Shown: in pieces, positions 7,428 to 12,724 of the stretch | Position numbering within the stretch: the stretch's first letter is position 1 | How the letters are laid out: each line of letters starts with the position of its first letter | NCBI GenBank assembly: GCA_023446865.1 | Contig: JAEXPL010000144.1 | Span: 1 to 12,724, forward strand | Origin: Verrucomicrobiota bacterium | GTDB taxonomy: Bacteria > Verrucomicrobiota > Verrucomicrobiia > Opitutales > Opitutaceae | Reading direction: 5' to 3' | DNA length: 12,724 bases | The notes under the pieces: model-generated | What the model saw: the letters and a program-made list of their open reading frames with translations, nothing else | Told to the model about the DNA's origin: nothing | Database searches by the model: none | Position numbers and translations under genes: made by a program

Positions 7428-10099
7428 CGGATATACCCCAGCCCTTTCAGGAACCCATCGAGTTCGGCGAGGGTGGCGGCGCGGCTGGTCTCCAGTTGCC
7501 GTCTGCTCACGGCGTATTTGTCCCAGAGCAGCTCCACCGATTGCACGAGCTGCCGGCGCGCGGCGGCGAGGTAGCGGTCGAGCTGCTCGGCGGCGAGATC
7601 GTGGAGCTTTTCCAAGATGAGTGTCTTCGCCTCGTCCGCGGTGAGCGGGCCGCCGATGGCGGCGAGCATCGCGTCGGTCTGCGCGAGCCGGGCCTCCAGC
7701 GCGGCCTGATCCCGCTCCAACGGCTTGAGCTCCTTGGCCGGCACGCCCGCGGCGCGCTTCTCGGCCAGCGTGCGCTGCGTGGCGGCCAGCAACGCCGCGC
7801 TCTCGGCCTTGAACTCCGCGGCGCCGAGGCGCTTGAGCTGGAGCTTGAACTCGAGCTCGTCGGCGAGGGTCTTCTGCTTGGCCTTCGCGTCCTTGATCCG
7901 CTTCTCCAGCGCGGTGAGCGCCTGCTCGTGCGCCTGGAGCGCCGCGCGCTCCTTGGCGGCGGAGGCGCCGGTGCTGTCGCCCAGGTCGTCGATGAGCGCC
8001 TTGAGCGCCTTCTTGATGACGGCGGCGGTCACGGTCTCCTCCTCCTCGGGCTCGTAGGCGGCCACCTCCTGCGCAGCCTCGACGGCCTCGGCGAGCTCGC
8101 CCTGCGCCTCGCCGATCGCGGTCTCGAGTGCGGCGAGCGCGTCGGCCTCGGCCCGGAAGCAGGCGGCCACGAGGTAGCGGTCGGGGATGAGCGTATGGTG
8201 CCAGCCGGTGGCGACGACGGTCTTGAGGTCGTAGCGGATCTGTTGCCACCAGTTCACGAACACGCCGGCGCTCTGGAACTCGTCGAGCGTGCCGAGGGGC
8301 ACGAGCCGGTCGCGCAACGTGGTGAGCAGCTCGTGGCGCACCTCGGGCATCTTCTTGCCGCCGCGCAGGCGGGCGAAATCGTCGCGGGCGATCTGCCACC
8401 ACGCGGCGAGGGTGTCGCGGTGGGTGGCGAGGGTGCGTTGCAGGGCCGGATCGGCCTCGAGCGCGGCCTTGAGGGCCGGCTTGGCCGCGAGGGCGGGGGC
8501 GAAGGCGAGGTAGCCGTCGCGCCCGGGCAGCGGCGCGAAGAGCCGCGCGGAGTCGATCCCGAAGCGGGCGAACTCGGGCGCGCGGGCCGCGACCTCGGCC
8601 GCGGGCACGCCGCCGAGCAGATGCGCCTGCACATCCTCGGGCTCGGGGTCGGGCGTGTTGTCGACGTAGCGGCGGATGTTGAGGTTGAAATCGTGGGTAT
8701 CCACGATCTCGGCCTTCGGCACGAGGCGCGAGTACTTCGGGATGGTGAGGTGACGGGTGAAGACGTGCTCGATCTTCTCGATGTCCTCGGGGCGGAGCTT
8801 GTTCTGCGCCTTGCCCTCGGCGTACTCGCGGTCGGCGTTGATGAAGAGCACGTGGTCGCGCAGGGCGTCGGGTTTGTTCTTGTTGAGCACGAGCGCGCAG
8901 GCGGGGATGCCGGTGCCGTAGAAGAGCCCGGGCGGCAGGCCGATGACGGCCTCGAGCACATCGTCGCCGATGAGGAGCTCGCGGATGAGCTTCTCCTTGC
9001 CGCCACGGAAGAGCACGCCGTGGGGCATGATGGTGGCGGCGAGGCCGTCGCCCTTCAGGCTGGCGAGCATGTGCTGCACGAACATGAGGTCGGCCTTCTT
9101 GCCGGTCTCGGGGCACCACTCGCGGAAGCGGGAGGGAAACTTGAGAGCGGCGCGGCTGTAGTTCTGCGAGAAGGGAGGGTTGGCCAGCACGCGGTCGAAC
9201 TGGCGCACCGCGGCGCCGTCGAGGATGAGCGGGTCCTCCAGCGTGTCGCCGTTCTCGATGGTGAAGCGCGTGATGTTGTGGAGGATGAGGTTCATCACGC
9301 AGATCGACCACACGGTGCCATTGGAATCCTGGCCGAAGAGCGCGAGGTCGTTGGCGTTCTGCCCCTGTTCCTCGAGGTACTGGTGCGTCTGGATCAGGAA
9401 GCCGCCCGAGCCCATCGTGGGATCGTAGACCTCGTGGCCGGCGCGCGGCTTCACGAGCTGGACGAGCAGGCGCACGACCTCGGCCGGGGTGTAGAACTCG
9501 CCGCCCTTTTTGCCCGCGCTGTCGGCGAAGAACTTGATGAGGTACTCGTACGCCGCGCCGAGCAGGTCGGGGAACTCGAAGTTGTCGTTGGTGAGGACAA
9601 AGCCCGGCTGGCTGAAGTGGTCGAGCAGGTCCTTCCATTTCCCGTCGGGGATCTTGGTCTTCCCCTTCACGGCGTTGAAATCGATGTTGTTTTTGAGGAC
9701 ACCGGCGAGCGCGTCGTTCTCGTCCTCGACGGCGGCGATGGCCTTGTTGAGCATGTTGCCGATGTCGTGCTTGAGGTCCTTGAGGGCCGGCACGGTCTGG
9801 CCGTCCTCGTCGACCCAGCTCTCGTGCCAGCGGGCGCGCACAGGCACGAAGAACGTCTCACCGTAGGTGGCCTTGTCCTCGAGCAGCTCGGCGAGGAGAT
9901 CCGGTTGATCGCGCAGGTGGGCGTACTCGCGCCGGATGGCCTCGCGCTTGCGGTCGAACTCGTCGGAGAGGCGCTTGAGGAAGAGCAGGCCGAAGATGAA
10001 CTCCTTGAACTCAGAGGCGTCCATCTTGCCGCGGAGGATGTCGGCGGACTTGAAGAGGAACGTTTCGAGCTGGGCGAGGGTGATCTTGTCGCGGGTCAT
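7424..10099 (-). CDS. hsdM: Type I R-M methyltransferase subunit M, long form
   Basis: This N6-adenine DNA methyltransferase works as M2S for methylation and within R2M2S for restriction. I start it at the ATG at 10099, giving 891 residues that begin MTRDKITLAQLETFLF, the usual HsdM N-terminal helical domain. An in-frame ATG at 10180 would add 27 residues unlike the family and would run through a strong hairpin. The SAM motif I region is DPTMGSGGF at 226-234, preceded by GEFYTPAEVV; the catalytic motif IV is NPPF at 307-310. These are intact. Beyond about residue 490 there is a 400-residue extension rich in Ala, Glu, Leu and Lys, with likely coiled coil at about 655-870, ending LDGFLKGLGYIR. 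Classical HsdM is near 500 residues, so this is a long-M type. Its stop overlaps the hsdS start. It is the first gene of the operon. Confidence 0.96.
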   Translation of the reverse strand: MTRDKITLAQLETFLFKSADILRGKMDASEFKEFIFGLLFLKRLSDEFDRKREAIRREYAHLRDQPDLLAELLEDKATYGETFFVPVRARWHESWVDEDGQTVPALKDLKHDIGNMLNKAIAAVEDENDALAGVLKNNIDFNAVKGKTKIPDGKWKDLLDHFSQPGFVLTNDNFEFPDLLGAAYEYLIKFFADSAGKKGGEFYTPAEVVRLLVQLVKPRAGHEVYDPTMGSGGFLIQTHQYLEEQGQNANDLALFGQDSNGTVWSICVMNLILHNITRFTIENGDTLEDPLILDGAAVRQFDRVLANPPFSQNYSRAALKFPSRFREWCPETGKKADLMFVQHMLASLKGDGLAATIMPHGVLFRGGKEKLIRELLIGDDVLEAVIGLPPGLFYGTGIPACALVLNKNKPDALRDHVLFINADREYAEGKAQNKLRPEDIEKIEHVFTRHLTIPKYSRLVPKAEIVDTHDFNLNIRRYVDNTPDPEPEDVQAHLLGGVPAAEVAARAPEFARFGIDSARLFAPLPGRDGYLAFAPALAAKPALKAALEADPALQRTLATHRDTLAAWWQIARDDFARLRGGKKMPEVRHELLTTLRDRLVPLGTLDEFQSAGVFVNWWQQIRYDLKTVVATGWHHTLIPDRYLVAACFRAEADALAALETAIGEAQGELAEAVEAAQEVAAYEPEEEETVTAAVIKKALKALIDDLGDSTGASAAKERAALQAHEQALTALEKRIKDAKAKQKTLADELEFKLQLKRLGAAEFKAESAALLAATQRTLAEKRAAGVPAKELKPLERDQAALEARLAQTDAMLAAIGGPLTADEAKTLILEKLHDLAAEQLDRYLAAARRQLVQSVELLWDKYAVSRRQLETSRAATLAELDGFLKGLGYIR

Positions 10100-10115
10100 G
10101 GGCGGAGGGCACGCC

Positions 10116-10139
10116 GCGCGCCGGGGAAAACCGGCGCGC
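10116..10139 (-). promoter_or_regulatory. Perfect 9-bp GC hairpin in the hsdM leader
   Basis: GCGCGCCGG at 10116-10124 is fully complementary to CCGGCGCGC at 10131-10139, with a 6-nt loop. It ends 16 nt before the hsdM ATG at 10099. Any hsdM transcript starting upstream would carry it. No SD is visible between it and the ATG, and no T-run follows in either direction, so it fits a leader structure or an operator better than a terminator. The rest of the 10100-10313 divergent region shows no confident promoter. Confidence 0.5.
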
Positions 10140-10313
10140 AGCGAGGAAGCAAGAGCACCGACCCGAGAGGTCTTTTGCAACGCCGGAGCGCGACATTTCC
10201 CGCCCCTGCAGAACTGTCAGCGCTGGCCACTCATGCGCATGCATCTTTCCGCGGTTTTGGGTTGTCGCGCGGCGCTTCGTTGCTCCTTTCCCGCCGTTCA
10301 ACCGCCACCGACC

Positions 10314-10727
10314 ATGATCACTCGATTCGCCACCGTTGTCCTCTGCTCCGCCGTTCTCGCGCTCACCGCGTGTCGCCAGCCCGCCGACTCCGCGGCGCCG
10401 GCCGCCCAGCATGAGGTGTCCGATTTCGCCGCCGATGTGCTGGCCCGCAGCCAGACGACGCCGGTGGTCGTGGATTTCTGGGCGCCGTGGTGCGGCCCGT
10501 GCAAGATGCTCAAGCCGACCATCGAGAAAGCCGCCGCGGAGGCGAACGGCCGCTGGGCGCTCGTGGCCGTGAACGTCGACACCCACGGCCCGCTCGCCGA
10601 GCAATACGGCATCCGGAGCATCCCCAACGTGAAGCTCTTCCACCGCGGCAAGATCATCGCCGAGTTTGTTGGTGTGAAGTCCGCCGCCGATCTTCGCTCC
10701 TGGCTCGACGCCAACCTGCCGAAGTAG
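10314..10727 (+). CDS. Lipoprotein thioredoxin
   Basis: This is a 137-residue thioredoxin-fold disulfide reductase carrying an N-terminal lipoprotein signal. Residues 1-19 form a hydrophobic leader ending in the lipobox L-T-A before Cys20, so it should be acylated and held on the outer face of the inner membrane or in the outer membrane. A short linker follows, then the thioredoxin domain from about residue 34. The active site WCGPC has Cys60 and Cys63, the buried Asp54 is in VVDFWAP, and the cis-proline is Pro104 in RSIPNV. GPC is the reducing-type dipeptide of cytosolic thioredoxins, and its export is a little unusual; it would need a membrane electron donor. The ATG at 10314 was chosen because it directly precedes the signal; upstream in-frame codons look noncoding. 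No SD is evident. It diverges from hsdM and converges with the DUF418 gene. Confidence 0.92.
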   Translation: MITRFATVVLCSAVLALTACRQPADSAAPAAQHEVSDFAADVLARSQTTPVVVDFWAPWCGPCKMLKPTIEKAAAEANGRWALVAVNVDTHGPLAEQYGIRSIPNVKLFHRGKIIAEFVGVKSAADLRSWLDANLPK

Positions 10728-10763
10728 CGTGGCGGTCTGCTCGCGTCCTCGGTTTGGGTAGCC

Positions 10764-10799
10764 GCAGTGCGTCTGCCTGCTGCGGGGCAACCGCACTGC
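10764..10799. terminator. Bidirectional hairpin between convergent genes
   Basis: GCAGTGCG at 10764-10771 pairs with CGCACTGC at 10792-10799. Inside it, TGCC at 10774-10777 pairs with GGCA at 10786-10789 across a symmetric 2x2 internal loop. It sits between the stop of the thioredoxin gene (10727) and the stop of the DUF418 gene (10858), where a shared terminator is expected. On the plus strand a TCTTTT run appears only about 15 bases later. A second, weaker stem (CCATTCCC at 10833-10840 with GGGGAAGG at 10844-10851, one mismatch, 3-nt loop) lies just past the DUF418 stop. Confidence 0.5.
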
Positions 10800-10857
10800 T
10801 TGCCTATTTGGCGCTCTTTTGTCCTCCGGCTTCCATTCCCGCAGGGGAAGGGCTGAA

Positions 10858-12060
10858 TCAGGCCGGTTGACTCTGGGAGGCGGGCGCCGGTGTCCGTTCC
10901 GTTCCCACCCAGGTCGCACGGTGCCAGAGCGTCTCGAACGGGCCCTGCGCGAAACGGCGCAGCCAGAGCATACAGAGCAGCCACTGCAGCGCGGCCAAGC
11001 CCACCCCGATGAGCAGGCAGACGCTCGCGCCCGTCACCCGGTACAGACCGAAACCGAAGCCGTGGTAGACAATCGTGCCGAGCAGCGACTGCACGATGTA
11101 GTTGCTCAGGCTCATCCGCCCGAACGGAGCAAAGATGCGGTGCAGCAGCGCGCCGAGCCGGCCGGCGAAGAGCAAGACGAAGCCGGCGACGAGAATCGCC
11201 GCGAAACCCGCGTTTGCCCAGGTGCCGACGATCGTCTCAAGCGGACGCGCCAGCGCTTCGCCGGCGACGAACTTCCCGAGCGTGGCCCGCAACGCCTGAA
11301 AGACTACGAAGACCGGGATGGCGATGAGCAGTGTGCGTTTCCAGAAACGGAGGTTCTCCGCCGCGGGACGGAAAAGCCCGAGCCGGCCGAGCACCATGCC
11401 GAGCAGGAACAGCGACATGGTCTGGAAGACGCGGCCCACCTCCCACGTCCAGAGCAGCACGGCGACACGGCCGTTGGTGAGGTTGCCCCACCATTCAGCG
11501 AGCAACGACGGCCCCGCGAAGTACGCCTCCGAGCGGCCGAAGTGGGCCCACGAGGCGGGGTTGGGCAAGGCGCGCGCCGGGTTGGGCAAGGCGGTGATGA
11601 CGTTGTACCACTCGTAGGGTTGCGCCATCAGGAGCGCGGCGCCGATCAGCGCCGCCCGGTTGTTGCCCGTCGCAAACGGAATGAGGACGAACCCCAGCAG
11701 GGCGTAGATCATGAGGATGTCGCCTTGGTAGAGCATCGAGTTCACCACGCCGAAGCCGAAGAGCAGCACCAGCCGCCACGCGAAACGTCCGCGGAAATCG
11801 CAACCGCGCTTGCGCTGGCCCTCGGACTGGATCGCAAACGTCACGCCGAAGAGAAGGGCGAAGATCGCGTACGCCTTGCCGCCGAAGAGGAAGAAGACCG
11901 TGCCCCACACGCCTTGGTCCACGCGGACCAGCCAGGCGGGCAGCCCCGCGGGTTTGAAGTAGAACTCGAAGTGTTCGAGGTTGTGGACGAGCATGATCGC
12001 CACGAGCGCGAAGCCGCGCAACGCATCGACCACCTGGATTCGCTTGGTCTCGGGGTGCAT
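10858..12060 (-). CDS. DUF418 (YeiB-like) multi-pass membrane protein
   Basis: This 400-residue protein has about ten hydrophobic segments and the family landmarks: RIQVVDALRGFAL at 8-19, a first membrane helix running into LVHN, the C-terminal motif GRMSLSNYIVQSLL at 314-327, and GPFETLWHRATW at 373-384. DUF418 proteins are inner-membrane proteins distantly related to acyltransferase-3 membrane families; their reaction is not established, so none is assigned. The ATG at 12060 was chosen because homology-like sequence starts there; the frame stays open for 150 more codons upstream, but that part is low-complexity and antisense to the yeiH relic. A weak GGTGA lies 7 nt before the ATG. Oddity: ALPNPAR at 157-163 is repeated at once as ALPNPAS, from a 21-bp tandem duplication in an extracytoplasmic loop. 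It is transcribed alone, facing the thioredoxin gene. Confidence 0.9.
   Translation of the reverse strand: MHPETKRIQVVDALRGFALVAIMLVHNLEHFEFYFKPAGLPAWLVRVDQGVWGTVFFLFGGKAYAIFALLFGVTFAIQSEGQRKRGCDFRGRFAWRLVLLFGFGVVNSMLYQGDILMIYALLGFVLIPFATGNNRAALIGAALLMAQPYEWYNVITALPNPARALPNPASWAHFGRSEAYFAGPSLLAEWWGNLTNGRVAVLLWTWEVGRVFQTMSLFLLGMVLGRLGLFRPAAENLRFWKRTLLIAIPVFVVFQALRATLGKFVAGEALARPLETIVGTWANAGFAAILVAGFVLLFAGRLGALLHRIFAPFGRMSLSNYIVQSLLGTIVYHGFGFGLYRVTGASVCLLIGVGLAALQWLLCMLWLRRFAQGPFETLWHRATWVGTERTPAPASQSQPA
11558..11593. repeat. 21-bp tandem duplication in the DUF418 gene
   Basis: GGGTTGGGCAAGGCG occurs at 11558-11572 and again at 11579-11593, a period of 21 bp. The result is two copies of a seven-residue unit (ALPNPAR, ALPNPAS) in frame. 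It is a simple slippage-type duplication inside a loop. Confidence 0.9.
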
Positions 12061-12169
12061 TGGGATGTCACCAGAGAGACGACATCGTGGACCGGACACA
12101 ATCGCGCATTCGGGTGAGGTGACTCCGGCCCCGTCGGGTCCTGCGGGAGGTGCGACCCTGCCGTCACGT

Positions 12170-12447
12170 TCCTCTTTTCTTGGAGCAGGGCGTACCGCCG
12201 ATTCCGCGGGCCGGCCAGCTGCGCCGCGGCCGTGGAGACCTCCGCCGCGCTGGCCACGGTGTTTCTGCACGACGGCGTGGCGCCGCCGATCTTCCCGCCG
12301 CTTGGCAGCCTGGCCGGACTCGATTCGCGCGCCTTCGGTCTGTGGTGTGCGCTGGCGATCCATGACACGAGCTCGGTCACCGGTGCCGCCCTCACTCACC
12401 GCGCCGAGGCGCTTGCGACCGCGACGACCGTGAAACTCGCCCGTGCG
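12170..12447 (+). pseudogene. Degraded fragment of a YeiH/UPF0324 family transporter gene
   Basis: The plus-strand frame from 12232 reads ETSAALATVFLHDGV, IFPPLGSLAG, FGLWCALAIHDTSSV (HDTSSV at 12361-12378), EALATATTVKLARA. From memory this matches the middle-to-late part of YeiH-type putative sulfate exporters (UPF0324, Pfam Cons_hypoth698), where IHDTSSV and TTVKLARA are hallmarks. Upstream, the homology moves to another frame: SSFLGAGRTADSAG at 12170-12211 resembles the family's LLxGAGTAICGxSAI segment. So at least one frameshift lies near 12210-12230. The first half of the gene and its C-terminus are missing, and prolines replace hydrophobic residues in the membrane segment. It is therefore a relic, not a gene. 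It sits between the DUF418 promoter region and the fluoride riboswitch. The rest of 12061-12554 holds nothing else I can support apart from the hairpin at 12526-12543. Confidence 0.75.
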
Positions 12448-12525
12448 CCAACGCGCCGTGTAGTCCGGCCCGGTGATCGCGCGGCCTGCTCCTCGGCCAC
12501 GCTCTCCCAAAACATTCTTGCCGCG

Positions 12526-12543
12526 GCTGCCGTGATCGGCAGC
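12526..12543 (+). terminator. Perfect 7-bp stem-loop before the riboswitch
   Basis: GCTGCCG at 12526-12532 pairs with CGGCAGC at 12537-12543 around a TGAT tetraloop. It lies 11 nt before the riboswitch begins. There is no T-run after it, so it may be the remains of a terminator of the upstream relic, or a structured part of the fluC leader. The fluC promoter could lie on either side of it. Confidence 0.35.
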
Positions 12544-12554
12544 GTCGCGACATC

Positions 12555-12645
12555 GGTAATGGATTCTGCCGACCCGCTCCCAGCGGGGAAACCGCCCGAC
12601 GCAAGTCGGCGCTGATGACTCCTACGGCGAACTGACGCCCTAGGA
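12555..12645 (+). ncRNA. Fluoride riboswitch (crcB motif) with SD-sequestering platform
   Basis: The aptamer shows the crcB-motif layout. P1 is GGTA (12555-12558) with TGCC (12567-12570) around the loop ATGGATTC. An accessory hairpin follows, CCCGCT (12573-12578) with AGCGGG (12582-12587). AAAC comes next (12589-12592), then a stem with a GCAA tetraloop (12593-12611, one bulged C), then CTGATGACTCCTAC (12612-12625), the conserved 3' segment that forms the pseudoknot with the P1 loop. The platform is legible: TCCTA at 12620-12624 is complementary to TAGGA at 12641-12645, which contains the fluC SD, and GGCG (12626-12629) pairs with CGCC (12636-12639) inside. Fluoride should hold the 3' strand in the pseudoknot, free the SD and allow translation. 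Its position right before fluC is the usual one. Confidence 0.88.
12642..12645 (+). promoter_or_regulatory. Ribosome binding site of fluC
   Basis: AGGA lies 6 nt before the ATG at 12652 and fixes this as the start. It is part of the TAGGA segment that can be sequestered by the riboswitch 3' strand. Confidence 0.7.
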
Positions 12646-12651
12646 AACATC

Positions 12652-12724
12652 ATGTCCCTCTACTTCTGGATCTTCATCGGCAGCGGTCTCGGCGGAGTTG
12701 CGCGGTTCGCGCGCTCCGGCCCGC
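12652..12724 (+). CDS. fluC: Fluoride channel FluC/CrcB, N-terminal fragment
   Basis: Only the first 24 codons are inside the window. They read MSLYFWIFIGSGLGG followed by VARFARSG, matching the start of the small four-helix fluoride channel family, whose first helix carries the glycine-rich GGxxGAxxR signature; here the pattern is GLGGVARF. The dimeric channel lets fluoride leave the cytoplasm and protects enzymes such as enolase and pyrophosphatase. The fluoride riboswitch directly upstream independently supports the call. The remaining roughly 100 residues lie beyond the edge, so intactness cannot be judged. Confidence 0.88.
   Translation, partial: MSLYFWIFIGSGLGGVARFARSGP

Noticed and set aside
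10100..10180. A 27-residue N-terminal extension of HsdM from an upstream ATG
   Set aside because: The added residues do not resemble HsdM, and the DNA carries the 9-bp hairpin; MTRDKITLAQ at 10099 is the usual start.
10140..10313. Possible sigma-70 promoters in the divergent region (CTGACA and TTGCAA boxes on the minus strand)
   Set aside because: The paired -10 boxes are poor at the right spacing, and the host's promoter consensus is unknown.
7496..10414. A 972-codon open frame on the plus strand opposite hsdM
   Set aside because: It has the same composition effect; the product is Gly, Glu, Leu and Val rich without any motif, and hsdM on the other strand is intact.
10819..12117. A 432-codon plus-strand frame opposite the DUF418 gene
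   Set aside because: It is highly charged and repetitive with no family features; the opposite strand has clear membrane segments and DUF418 motifs.
12061..12510. A 150-residue N-terminal extension of the DUF418 protein
   Set aside because: The extension is Arg/Gly-rich, antisense to the yeiH relic, and would put a long basic tail before the normal first membrane helix.
12510..12555. A possible -35 box (TTGCCG) for fluC
   Set aside because: No credible -10 follows at 16-18 nt.
12232..12615. An intact 127-codon plus-strand gene with the HDTSSV motif
   Set aside because: It begins and ends abruptly inside the YeiH fold, needs a frame change to continue upstream, and its tail runs into the riboswitch; it is better read as a relic.
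1..12724. CRISPR arrays, tRNA genes, insertion sequences or an origin
   Set aside because: I saw no spaced repeat arrays, cloverleaf-like segments, transposase motifs or clusters of DnaA-type boxes.

Overview
The window is high-GC bacterial chromosomal DNA carrying a complete Type I restriction-modification (R-M) operon on the minus strand, flanked by unrelated housekeeping-type genes. No 16S, tRNA or other phylogenetic marker is present, so taxonomy is a guess. The GC content, mostly weak Shine-Dalgarno (SD) sequences, a lipoprotein thioredoxin and a membrane-anchored TPR protein would suit Verrucomicrobiota (Opitutales-like), but Proteobacteria or Planctomycetota-type hosts are not excluded.

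Layout. 1-543 (minus): N-terminal 181 residues of a membrane-anchored TPR protein that runs off the left edge. 594-10099 (minus): the operon hsdM - hsdS - AlbA_2/HATPase regulator - 43-codon mini-ORF - hsdR - YgjP-like metallopeptidase. Four of its five junctions are stop/start overlaps (ATGA or TGATG). Only hsdS to the AlbA_2 gene has a real gap (about 180 bp). 10100-10313: divergent intergenic region with a perfect 9-bp GC hairpin in the hsdM leader. 10314-10727 (plus): lipoprotein thioredoxin. 10728-10857: convergent intergenic region with terminator-like hairpins. 10858-12060 (minus): DUF418 (YeiB-like) membrane protein. 12061-12554: no intact gene, but a degraded, frameshifted piece of a YeiH/UPF0324 transporter gene on the plus strand. 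12555-12645: a fluoride riboswitch. 12652-12724 (plus): start of the fluoride channel gene fluC/crcB, cut by the right edge.

How the parts work together. HsdM and HsdS form the sequence-specific adenine methyltransferase, and adding HsdR makes the ATP-driven translocating nuclease. The AlbA_2/HATPase protein and the YgjP-like zinc peptidase are accessory genes often seen in such loci; their roles here are unproven. Because hsdR lies at the end of a translationally coupled chain, its synthesis should depend on translation of the regulator and mini-ORF, which is a plausible way to delay restriction until methylation is established. At the right edge, the fluoride aptamer is followed by a hairpin that would pair its 3' pseudoknot strand with the fluC SD, predicting a translational ON switch.

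The most distinctive items are the fluoride riboswitch with its readable expression platform, the doubly coupled mini-ORF, the 12-bp in-frame tandem repeat in the regulator, and the yeiH relic. I see no wholly new system; the main novelty candidate is the regulator/mini-ORF/hsdR coupling.
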